This document shows positions 1 through 8,256 of a stretch of DNA of 64,000 nucleotides, one piece after another. The notes under the pieces are model-generated. The model did no database searches, was not told where the DNA came from, and was given only the letters and a program-made list of their open reading frames with translations. Location: contig JACTMU010000097.1 in assembly GCA_014584465.1 (NCBI GenBank), forward strand, positions 22,683 to 86,682, in the 5' to 3' direction. The translations under genes and the position numbers were made by a program. This DNA comes from Pseudomonadota bacterium (GTDB lineage Bacteria; Bdellovibrionota; Bdellovibrionia; Bdellovibrionales; JACTMU01). The number at the start of each line of letters is the position of its first letter. Position 1 is the first letter of the stretch.

Positions 1-498
1 CTGAAATGAAAACCAGATGAGCCCTACAACAAAGCTCATCACCAACCCGGAGGTAAGAATTTCCCATGTTGGGACCTGAACCAAATCGGACCCAAAGAGA
101 ATCAGGATCGTAAAACCTGCAACCGCCATTTGAATGGTTTGAAACCCCAAAAAAGAGGCCAAATGAAACTGCCAAAATTGAAAGGGGTAGATCAAATACG
201 ATGAGATGCGACCCAGGCGAATGTCCTCAGCAAGCTGAGAACTAAAAAATCCCTGAGAAAGAAGACTCACAATCAAAACCCACACCTGATAGTTGATCAT
301 CTCAGAAAAATCGTATCCCTGAATCTGTATCCCTTCTTTCAGTGAGTAGATTGCCGACCAAAGGTTGTACTTAATGAAGAAAAAAACAAGAGCTGGACCT
401 ATGATGATCAGAAAGAAGTTCACCTTATAGGCCATAAACGCGATCATCGACATCTTGATCGTCTGCCACCATTTTTTTACTTCCCAAGAGATGTTCAT
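1..498 (-). CDS. ABC-2 type transporter permease, partial (C-terminus beyond window start)
   Basis: Reverse complement from ATG at 498 reads MNISWEVKKWWQTIKMSMIAFMAYKVNFFLIIIGPALVFFFIKYN..., open to the window edge, hydrophobic; directly upstream of an ABC ATPase gene is typical of ABC-2 exporters. Confidence 0.7.
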   Translation of the reverse strand, partial: MNISWEVKKWWQTIKMSMIAFMAYKVNFFLIIIGPALVFFFIKYNLWSAIYSLKEGIQIQGYDFSEMINYQVWVLIVSLLSQGFFSSQLAEDIRLGRISSYLIYPFQFWQFHLASFLGFQTIQMAVAGFTILILFGSDLVQVPTWEILTSGLVMSFVVGLIWFSFQ

Positions 499-514
499 AG
501 TTGCAACTTCTCAG

Positions 515-1501
515 CTAAAGCAGATGAGGATTGGAGATGAGAGTGCTCATGACTCTCTCGATGGGCATCTTCTCAGTGTGAAAGTCCACGACCGGATATT
601 GATTCAGAATCGTAGCGGACAGCTCTCTTAAACGCTCCTCAGGGATGCGAAGCTCCACCTGTCGCCCCTCAAACTTCCACTTGGGATCGTGCGACTTCCA
701 GATCTCTGAAGTTTGATCTACACCCCTCTCAAAGGTAAAGGTCACAAACTTCTCTCGGCCTAGGATCTGACTGAACTTTGTGATGGAGTCATCAAAACGT
801 TTCTTTCCTCCCAAGATGAGAACGATTCTCGAACAGAGCGCTTCGACATCTGCCATGTAGTGAGAGGTCAGAAGAATCGTAGTTTGACGTTCCTCCTGGT
901 AGACTCTTAAAAAGTCGCGAATGTTCTTTTGCGCCACCAAATCGAGCCCAATCGTTGGCTCATCCAAAAAGATGACTTCGGGCTCATGCAGTAGACTTGC
1001 CATGAGCTCAAGCTTCATTCTCTCCCCAAGAGAGAGCTTTCGGACATGAATGTGGAGTACTTTCTCAACATCCAACATCTCCGAGAGAAATCCCACCCGT
1101 TTTTTGAAGTCTCCGTCGGCAATTTCGTAGTACTTCTGCAACAGCAGAAATGAATCCATTGCAGGGATATCCCACCAAAGCTGATTCTTTTGCCCCATGA
1201 CCAGAGCGATCTTCCGACGAAATTGAAGTTTTCGCTCACTGGGCGTAAACCCCAAAACCTTCATCTTTCCAGAACTTGGAACAATGATCCCCGTCAACAT
1301 TTTCATGAGCGTGGTCTTCCCTGCTCCATTGGGCCCAAGAAGACCCACCAACGCTCCGGGCTCAAGCAGCAGATCGAAATGGTCCACGGCCCGATTGAGA
1401 ATCTGCTCTCGAACAAAAAATGATTTAAGGGTGCCTAAAAAACCTGGCTGCTTCTTATAAGTACGAAACTCCTTGGTAAGTCCGTGACACTCAATGACCA
1501 T
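515..1501 (-). CDS. ABC transporter ATP-binding protein (ABC-2 exporter type)
   Basis: Walker A GPNGAGKTT, signature LSLGERMKLE, Walker B VIFLDEPTIGLD; internal start MVIECHGLTKEF preferred over the ORF-track start. Confidence 0.9.
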   Translation of the reverse strand: MVIECHGLTKEFRTYKKQPGFLGTLKSFFVREQILNRAVDHFDLLLEPGALVGLLGPNGAGKTTLMKMLTGIIVPSSGKMKVLGFTPSERKLQFRRKIALVMGQKNQLWWDIPAMDSFLLLQKYYEIADGDFKKRVGFLSEMLDVEKVLHIHVRKLSLGERMKLELMASLLHEPEVIFLDEPTIGLDLVAQKNIRDFLRVYQEERQTTILLTSHYMADVEALCSRIVLILGGKKRFDDSITKFSQILGREKFVTFTFERGVDQTSEIWKSHDPKWKFEGRQVELRIPEERLRELSATILNQYPVVDFHTEKMPIERVMSTLISNPHLL

Positions 1502-1904
1502 CCACAGTAACGGGTCGTCCCTCATCCCTCCAGCGAACAATCCCACCGATCATGTTGTAGGCCTCAACAAATTTGAGCTCTTCCATCATTTTGAGCGTCT
1601 TACCGCTGCGATTGCCCGACCGACAGTAGACCAAATAGAGCTTGCTTCGATCCAATTGACCTAGCTTCTCCTTGAAATCGTCTGCAAAAAAATCGACATT
1701 TGTGGCTTCAGTCAGATGACCATCTTTGAACTCAGACGCCGTACGAACATCGAGCACAACGACACGTCCACTTGACTTGTTACCTTCAAAGATGGATTGA
1801 AATTCACTTGGAACGACGTCCTTGTAAGTCTCGGCTCGTCCCAAGTTCGAAAACATACAATGAAGTGAAAAGATACACGAAAAAAATAAAAAGAGTCTCA
1901 TCAT
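1491..1904 (-). CDS. Periplasmic rhodanese-like domain protein
   Basis: Signal peptide; VVLDVRTASEFKDGHL and catalytic loop YCRSGNRSGK. Confidence 0.85.
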   Translation of the reverse strand: MMRLFLFFSCIFSLHCMFSNLGRAETYKDVVPSEFQSIFEGNKSSGRVVVLDVRTASEFKDGHLTEATNVDFFADDFKEKLGQLDRSKLYLVYCRSGNRSGKTLKMMEELKFVEAYNMIGGIVRWRDEGRPVTVDGH

Positions 1905-2169
1905 TCCCCCTATCTGTCCCCATCGACAAGATTTAGCTGCTCTATAACCAAAGCGATCGAATCCTCGATCCGTCCCTCGTGATATTATGAGCTCTCACGA
2001 CTCCCGGTCAATGGAAAAACCCAATCTCGATTCGGGCTTTGACTCGGTCTTTCCTGCAGAATATACCGAGATCGAGTTTGCCTGTTTTAGCAAGTGAACT
2101 TGGGTCAGATTTGGATCTCATTTTGAAAATTGAATCGACCTGAACGACAGACCACCACAGGAGAAGAGC

Positions 2170-3408
2170 ATGAGTGATAAGGGAGCTAAAGCCAAGTTCA
2201 CATCGCAAGGTTGGCAGAAGATCCAACGTGGCCATCCTTGGCTCTTTCGAGGGGACATCGGTGAAAATGTAAAGATTCCCAAAAAAGTTGGGCTTTGGAG
2301 GTTTGGCGAACACTGGTTTCTTCTCTCCCCACAAAGCAAGATTATGGCCCGACGACTGGGCCCTGCAACGCGAAATCTCTGCTCTCTCGACGAGTCTTTT
2401 TTATGTGATCCCTACGCCTTTTTGAAATACTTCGGCCAGATCCTGGAAACTGTTCTTCGAGACGCCCTCGCTCGTCGTATGAGATTCTTCCCCGATGAGG
2501 TTTGCTTTCGATGGATCTTTTCTGAAAACGATCTCCTTCCAGGATTGATCATTGATCGTTATGGGGACCATCTCGTCGTACAGATCCTCACTGCTCCCAT
2601 GGAGCTCTTTTGGCCTTCGATCCGTTCCTTGGTGGAGAAGGTGTTCCTGGAGTTTGTGGAAGTACCACCAAAGATCCTCGAGCTGCGCTCCTCCCCTGTG
2701 CGTCTGAAAGAGGGGCTCAACGTCGAACAGGTCCCGGAGGGGCAAAAGATTCCAGGACGATGGATCCAATGGAACGGTCTTGAATGGTTTATGCAACCCG
2801 GAGGAGAGCAGAAGACAGGATCCTTCTTTGATCAAAAGGAAAACCATCTTAAGGCTGCCCAGTGGGCCTCACTGCTTCAAACCAAGGAGGCATGGGATCT
2901 CTGCACCTATCATGGAGGTTTTGCTTTGCACCTTGCAAAAAGCGGGGTTCCTGTTCTCGCTCTGGACGAATCCTCATCGGCCATTGACATTGCCCAAAAA
3001 AACATTGAACGAAATTCATTGGATCAAAAGGCACAAACGATGGTGGGAGATGTCTTCGACTTCTTACGCTCTCAGTTTGATCAAGAACGAAAAGTTGACA
3101 TGATCGTTTTAGATCCACCTGCTTTTGCGAAAGGGCGATCTGGACGTGAGGGAGCTCTCCGAGGTTTCAAGGAGCTCAACCTTCGTGCCATGCACACCGT
3201 ACGCGAAGGAGGTCTTCTCGTTTCTTGCTGCTGCTCTCAAAACATCAGCCCTACTGATTTTCAAGATCTCCTTCAGACAGCGGCCCACGACGCACGAAAG
3301 AGTCTTCACGTCCTTTCCGTCGAGGGGCCAAGTCCCGACCACGCCCCTCTCATCTCATTCAAAGAGGGGAGCTATCTTCAAGCGTGGTTCACGCGCATCG
3401 GACTTTGA
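2170..3408 (+). CDS. Class I SAM-dependent rRNA methyltransferase, RlmI-like (PUA plus methyltransferase)
   Basis: N-terminal GHPWLFRGDI (PUA-like), GSFFDQKENH, DLCTYHGGFALHLAKSG, LDPPAFAKGR motifs. Confidence 0.85.
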   Translation: MSDKGAKAKFTSQGWQKIQRGHPWLFRGDIGENVKIPKKVGLWRFGEHWFLLSPQSKIMARRLGPATRNLCSLDESFLCDPYAFLKYFGQILETVLRDALARRMRFFPDEVCFRWIFSENDLLPGLIIDRYGDHLVVQILTAPMELFWPSIRSLVEKVFLEFVEVPPKILELRSSPVRLKEGLNVEQVPEGQKIPGRWIQWNGLEWFMQPGGEQKTGSFFDQKENHLKAAQWASLLQTKEAWDLCTYHGGFALHLAKSGVPVLALDESSSAIDIAQKNIERNSLDQKAQTMVGDVFDFLRSQFDQERKVDMIVLDPPAFAKGRSGREGALRGFKELNLRAMHTVREGGLLVSCCCSQNISPTDFQDLLQTAAHDARKSLHVLSVEGPSPDHAPLISFKEGSYLQAWFTRIGL

Positions 3409-3474
3409 CCATCACACCCTGTCCATTCATCCCTCTACCCCTCATGAAGCAGTTTGTGATACAGTCCGTTCGGA

Positions 3475-4737
3475 CTATAGATGTTTGGATCGCAGACGCC
3501 CCAACTGAATTGAAACTGCGATCCGAGTAAATAGGGTGAACAGGAGGGCTCCAAAGGCCCAAATCCCCAAAGAGATCGCCGTTTCACCACGTGATGGAGT
3601 GTATTCAATCAGAAGTCCCGTTGGACTTGGAATAAAACCAGGAATAATAAGTCCGACCCCCTTCTCAATCCAAATTCCCACAATGATCAACATCGACGCA
3701 AACGCCATCCAACGTCGCCTTCGAGCAAGTGGAGAAAACAGAACGGCCAGTGAGATCAGAGAAAATGCCACACTCGTCCAAATGATCGGGGTCAATCGAT
3801 GGGCACCGTGAAGACCAAAGAAGAGATATTGGGCCGAACGATTGTGCAGAGTATCCGTATAAAACTCATTGAAAAACTCACACCCCAAAAGAAAAAAATT
3901 GATAGGCAAAAACAGGGTCATCAGAGTCCTCATAAGTTCAAAGACTCGTCTTGCAATCTGAAAATTCATAACTCGTTCAACCACCAAGAAGATGAGAAAG
4001 AGGATGGCTGGCCCTGAAGCAAAGGCACTGATCAAAAACCTTGGTGCCAAGATGGCTGAGTTCCAAAAGGGTCTCCCACCAAGTCCGCTGTACAAGAATG
4101 CCGTCACTGTGTGAATGCTGACCGCCCATCCGATCGAGAGAAAGACAAAGGGCAAGTAATGAAGTGGCGTGGGTTGCTCTCCCATATAGCGCTTGTAAAG
4201 AAGATAACCTGGGACATAGAGATTCAATAACAGATACCCCATCAGCACCACCACGTCCCACGCTAAAATAGATCTGGGAAAGTTCAAACGACCAAAAAAG
4301 GGGAGTATGTGCAAAAAACGATCAGGTCTTCCGAGATCCACCATGATGAACAAAAGGCACATGACAATGGCGACAAAAGCCAACAATTCGCCAAGAATCA
4401 CAACCTCTTTCACGTAGGATCGTTTAAAGAGATAAGCGGGAACCACAAGAAGAACGGCCGAAGCTGCCACTCCTACCAAAAAAGTAAAATTGGCGATGTA
4501 GACACCCCAACTCACGCTGTCGCTCATGTTGGTATGAATCAACCCATCTCGAAGCTGAAGAAAGTAGTAATAACCTCCCACCGAGCAAAGTGCCGTAAGA
4601 AGAATGATCCACGAAAAATAGATCTTATCGCCACTTAAAAAGTGGGCAAAGATCCTTACCCAATAGCTCAAATAGCTCTTCACACCCATTGTCTCAAACC
4701 TCGCTTCTTCGTGCCAGGCACTACTTCTGCTGCTCAA
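3475..4737 (-). CDS. NrfD/PsrC-family polytopic membrane protein (quinol-interacting subunit)
   Basis: Multiple TM segments; SWGVYIANFTFLVGVAASAVLLVVPAY is typical of NrfD/PsrC; next to FeS protein gene. Confidence 0.88.
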   Translation of the reverse strand: MSSRSSAWHEEARFETMGVKSYLSYWVRIFAHFLSGDKIYFSWIILLTALCSVGGYYYFLQLRDGLIHTNMSDSVSWGVYIANFTFLVGVAASAVLLVVPAYLFKRSYVKEVVILGELLAFVAIVMCLLFIMVDLGRPDRFLHILPFFGRLNFPRSILAWDVVVLMGYLLLNLYVPGYLLYKRYMGEQPTPLHYLPFVFLSIGWAVSIHTVTAFLYSGLGGRPFWNSAILAPRFLISAFASGPAILFLIFLVVERVMNFQIARRVFELMRTLMTLFLPINFFLLGCEFFNEFYTDTLHNRSAQYLFFGLHGAHRLTPIIWTSVAFSLISLAVLFSPLARRRRWMAFASMLIIVGIWIEKGVGLIIPGFIPSPTGLLIEYTPSRGETAISLGIWAFGALLFTLFTRIAVSIQLGRLRSKHL

Positions 4738-5645
4738 TCCAGGTAGTAGTAAAAACTCGGAATTGTGTTCAGCTCCTCCTTCAACACAAATACCAACTTA
4801 TATTTAAGAATCTGAAAGACTTCGCTTGATGGATCCAAGATATTTCCAAAGTTGCGCGCTCCCGTTGGGCAAGCCTCCATACAGGCAGGATTCTTTCCAA
4901 CTCGTGTCCTGTGCATACAGAAATGACATTTTTCCACGACTCCTGCCGGCCGCAGCCGATTGCTCAAGTATCCTTGATTGGGATTGACCTCCTCAGGTGA
5001 AATCTTGGGTGCTGAAAAGTTGAACCTCCTTGCCTCATAGGGGCAAGCTGCCATACAGTAGCGACATCCAATGCACCAATCATAGTCGATTGCGACAATT
5101 CCATCTTGCTCTTTCCACGTTGCCTCGATCGGACAGACTTTAACACAAGGTGGATTGTCACATTGAAAGCACTGCATTGGAAGATAGAACTTCCCATCTT
5201 TGGGAACCTCCCCTTCGTAGCGACTTGATCCGCTCTCCAAATTCATGCTTCCAATGGGCATCTCGAGAACTCGAATGTACTCAATCGGAGTGCTGCGATC
5301 TTGATTGTTCTCACGGACACAAGCCTCAACACACCTTCGATTGCCGTTGCACAAACTCAAACTCAGCGTGTAGACAAATTTAACTCCGGGGATCGGTTGT
5401 GGATCTTGGATCGTAGGTCTTACGCCAATGTCACGCTCGGCCTTCTCCTCAATTCGGCGAAAAATCCGCTCTTTGTCGCTGGCACTCAACTCCTTGTAGT
5501 GTCTCTTGAAAAAATCCTCAAAAAAGTGATTCTCCTGGGAGCAACCTGACACGAGCGAGGCCGCCACTCCGGCCGCCGATTTTTTTAAGAAATTTCGACG
5601 ACTCTCCCGTTTCTCTAAAAGTTTCGTTGGACGATCTCTTTTCAA
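4734..5645 (-). CDS. 4Fe-4S ferredoxin-type electron transfer subunit with Tat signal and lipobox-like site
   Basis: SRRNFLKK Tat motif, LVSGC; CVEACVREN, CFQCDNPPCVKVCP, CIGCRYCMAACP, CHFCMHRTRVGKNPACMEACP. Confidence 0.92.
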   Translation of the reverse strand: MKRDRPTKLLEKRESRRNFLKKSAAGVAASLVSGCSQENHFFEDFFKRHYKELSASDKERIFRRIEEKAERDIGVRPTIQDPQPIPGVKFVYTLSLSLCNGNRRCVEACVRENNQDRSTPIEYIRVLEMPIGSMNLESGSSRYEGEVPKDGKFYLPMQCFQCDNPPCVKVCPIEATWKEQDGIVAIDYDWCIGCRYCMAACPYEARRFNFSAPKISPEEVNPNQGYLSNRLRPAGVVEKCHFCMHRTRVGKNPACMEACPTGARNFGNILDPSSEVFQILKYKLVFVLKEELNTIPSFYYYLD

Positions 5646-5696
5646 CTACGGCCCCTCAACTAAAAAAGGAATCACTCAAGAGAATTTGGTTTATAG

Positions 5697-5726
5697 CCCA
5701 TTTCGAACTTCAGATCCAGGTTCAAG
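5697..5726 (-). repeat. Dispersed short repeat, copy a
   Basis: Reverse complement TTGAACCTGGATCTGAAGTTCGAAATGGG. Confidence 0.45.
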
Positions 5727-5771
5727 TATAAGTTTGTATATGAGCTTGGACCAAACGGCAAGAATTTCCCT

Positions 5772-7040
5772 CTAAGGCGTCGCGCTTTTGTGATTGGGGC
5801 GCAACTCCTTTGCCCCTCCACCTTCGGCAGTTGCCTTCTTAGAAGATTTTGGAGAAACGAGATGGGCCTCCTGATTGATCCAATGAATTTCAATGGTCTT
5901 TCCACCATGCATGAGGTGACAAGTGGTGCAGGTCGTTCGTTTCGGCATATGGCGCTCAAAATTGACATGACAATTGGTGCAGCCACCCTGATAGGTTGCG
6001 GCGACATCTTTATGTTTAAACCTAAAACCTTTCGGATGGGGGATCTCCACATGGCATGAACCACAATAAGGAATGCCTCGCATCTCTGCACTTGCGGTCT
6101 CGTTGTAATGACAAGTCGTGCACGCAAAGGCCTTTGGATCTGATTTATTTGCCACATAGGCGTTGCCGTGATTGGTCGGCAGCGCCCAAGCCGGGCTGTG
6201 GGGATAGGGGTGACACTCCTGACAGCTTTTCACTCCCTCGGAGGACTTTCCTTCGCCTTTGTGGCAGCCTACACATCCGTTGCGGTTTTGCAGATAGCTG
6301 TGTGCATGCAGCTCCTTTTTGCTCCACTCGTTCACGTGCGGGTAGTTGTTGTGACATTTTACACAAAGTGGAACACTCTTCTCTTCCTCTCCAAAGCCTG
6401 CGCCATCTTCTTTTTCTCGAACATCATGGCAATGCAAACAAAATGGGTTTTCAGGGTTGCTCTTCTTATTTTCCAAGAAAGCGCCCCCGTGTTGAGGGCC
6501 AAGAGACCAACCTTGGGGATGAGGATAGGAGTGACACTCTTGACAACTCTTGACTGCTTTGGAGCCCTTTCCATCCGACTTGTGACAACTCAGACACTGA
6601 TTGGAATCCCTCAGAAAGGCAGCACCGTGGTTCAATCGATTGGACCACTCCTTTTCATGAGGATAGGTGTGGCATTGAGTGCAAGAGGGGCTCTTTCCTT
6701 TTGGTGATTCGTGGCAATTCTTGCACTTCTGAGGATCGGAAGTGTATTGAGCTCCATGCTGAATCATCGAATCCACATGGGGATAGGCCTGGTGACATGA
6801 GGTGCAAACAGGAGCCTGACTCGTTCCATTATGGCACTGGGTGCAACTTTGACGATCCTGCAGATAGTGCTCCCCATGAAGAAGCGTCGTTCGAAACTCC
6901 TCGCTGTGAGGGTATCCTTGAGTCTGGGTCTTTTTCTCGCCACCTCTCTCCTGATCACCCTCTCTCTGGGGATTGGTCTTTACACAAGACACCCCAACAA
7001 AAATCATCAGAATGAGAGCCGACCAGGTAGACTTTCTCAC
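5772..7040 (-). CDS. Multiheme c-type cytochrome, 14 CXXCH motifs
   Basis: Direct count of 14 CXXCH; N-terminal export signal; GTG start; repeated CxxCH...CxxCHxYPHxxxWxxxxxHG modules. Confidence 0.93.
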   Translation of the reverse strand: MRKSTWSALILMIFVGVSCVKTNPQREGDQERGGEKKTQTQGYPHSEEFRTTLLHGEHYLQDRQSCTQCHNGTSQAPVCTSCHQAYPHVDSMIQHGAQYTSDPQKCKNCHESPKGKSPSCTQCHTYPHEKEWSNRLNHGAAFLRDSNQCLSCHKSDGKGSKAVKSCQECHSYPHPQGWSLGPQHGGAFLENKKSNPENPFCLHCHDVREKEDGAGFGEEEKSVPLCVKCHNNYPHVNEWSKKELHAHSYLQNRNGCVGCHKGEGKSSEGVKSCQECHPYPHSPAWALPTNHGNAYVANKSDPKAFACTTCHYNETASAEMRGIPYCGSCHVEIPHPKGFRFKHKDVAATYQGGCTNCHVNFERHMPKRTTCTTCHLMHGGKTIEIHWINQEAHLVSPKSSKKATAEGGGAKELRPNHKSATP

Positions 7041-7126
7041 AACACCACCCCTTTGATCACAATAATATCTTGCTTTCCCCGTCAGATACAGTCTCTTGCG
7101 AAAACTGGGCTCCGGTCTTCACAGGT

Positions 7127-7144
7127 GCTTGACTTTGGTCAAGC
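7127..7144. promoter_or_regulatory. Perfect palindrome GCTTGAC-TTTG-GTCAAGC in divergent promoter region; candidate FNR/CRP-superfamily operator
   Basis: 7-bp arms, 4-nt spacer; contains TTGAC-N4-GTCAA resembling FNR/DNR boxes; overlaps a possible -35 (TTGACT 7129-7134) with GATAAC 18 nt downstream. Confidence 0.4.
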
Positions 7145-7194
7145 TTCCCATCGATAACAAAAGGACCATCCAACCACGAAAAAGAGTTACGCCC

Positions 7195-8256
7195 ATGAGC
7201 CTTGTGCGAATCGGTTTCGCCATCATCTCCTTCATCTTCCTAGCTGATGTCAATGCTCAAAGCACAAACTGCACAACCTCAAAGTGCCATCAATCGGTGA
7301 CCCAAAATCGATTCCTCCATCGACCACTAAAAACAAAGGATTGTCTCATCTGTCACCAAATCGATTCGACCAATGAGTCCCATCGAGGGCGTAAGGGGGC
7401 CCATCCGTCTGTTCGACCCTTTACAATGGAAAAGATCACTGAACTCTGTCTGAGTTGCCATGAAGGCCTCAAGAAGGCATTTGCACAGAAGAGCTCTTGG
7501 ACGATTCATTCGGCCATCGAAGAGCGTTCTTGCATTGCGTGCCACAGCCCTCACGGCTCAGAACATCGTTATCTTGTCCGAAAAGATTCGATCAAGAACC
7601 TTTGCCTCTCTTGTCATGACATCCTCAAGGGTGAAAGGAGTTCACTGCACTCACCTGTCTCTGAGGAGCGGGGTTGTTTGAATTGCCATACCGTCCACTA
7701 TTCTCAACACAAAAACCTCCTCAAAGAGCAAGAGAAGGATCTCTGCTTGACTTGCCACGCTCAGCCCATCAAAGGGGTCTCCCCTATCGGTCTTGCTTTA
7801 AAGAAGAGCTACCTCCACGGGCCGATCCTCAAAGGACGCTGCACTTCATGCCACGTTCCGCACAAGAGCACCTTCGCTCACCTTCTCAAAGAGAATTACA
7901 GCATGAACAACTACTTAAATGGCGAACATCCCATCTCTGAAGTGGCTCACTGTTTTACCTGCCACGATCGCACCTTGATCGACAGGGAGAGAGTGACCAC
8001 TCAGACTCAATTTCGAAATGGATCGAAGAACCTTCACTATTTGCACTTTCAAGGCGCCCAACGCGGCTGTCACCTCTGCCACGACTCTCATGCAAGCAAC
8101 AATCACAGCTTGATTCGACCCTCCTTTGAGTACTTGACCAAAATGGTACCAATCTTGTTTGAACGGAGCCCCACTGGGGGCAAGTGCGCAACCATGTGTC
8201 ATAAGACTCTGACCTATGATCGAGAACAGGAGATGATCAATGTTCTCGATCGCTGA
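7195..8256 (+). CDS. Multiheme c-type cytochrome (DmsE/doubled-CXXCH-like), 9 CXXCH plus CX4CH and CX3CH
   Basis: CLICH, CLSCH, CIACH, CLSCH, CLNCH, CLTCH, CTSCH, CFTCH, CHLCH plus CTTSKCH and CATMCH; signal peptide after internal ATG at 7195. Confidence 0.9.
   Translation: MSLVRIGFAIISFIFLADVNAQSTNCTTSKCHQSVTQNRFLHRPLKTKDCLICHQIDSTNESHRGRKGAHPSVRPFTMEKITELCLSCHEGLKKAFAQKSSWTIHSAIEERSCIACHSPHGSEHRYLVRKDSIKNLCLSCHDILKGERSSLHSPVSEERGCLNCHTVHYSQHKNLLKEQEKDLCLTCHAQPIKGVSPIGLALKKSYLHGPILKGRCTSCHVPHKSTFAHLLKENYSMNNYLNGEHPISEVAHCFTCHDRTLIDRERVTTQTQFRNGSKNLHYLHFQGAQRGCHLCHDSHASNNHSLIRPSFEYLTKMVPILFERSPTGGKCATMCHKTLTYDREQEMINVLDR

Noticed and set aside
3463-3476. AGTCCG-TT-CGGACT palindrome as terminator of the NrfD gene
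   Set aside because: 2-nt loop, overlaps the stop codon and has no T-tract; too weak to call.
6056-6707. 165- and 179-aa plus-strand ORFs within the 14-heme gene
   Set aside because: Low-complexity shadow ORFs produced by the repeated CXXCH coding on the opposite strand.
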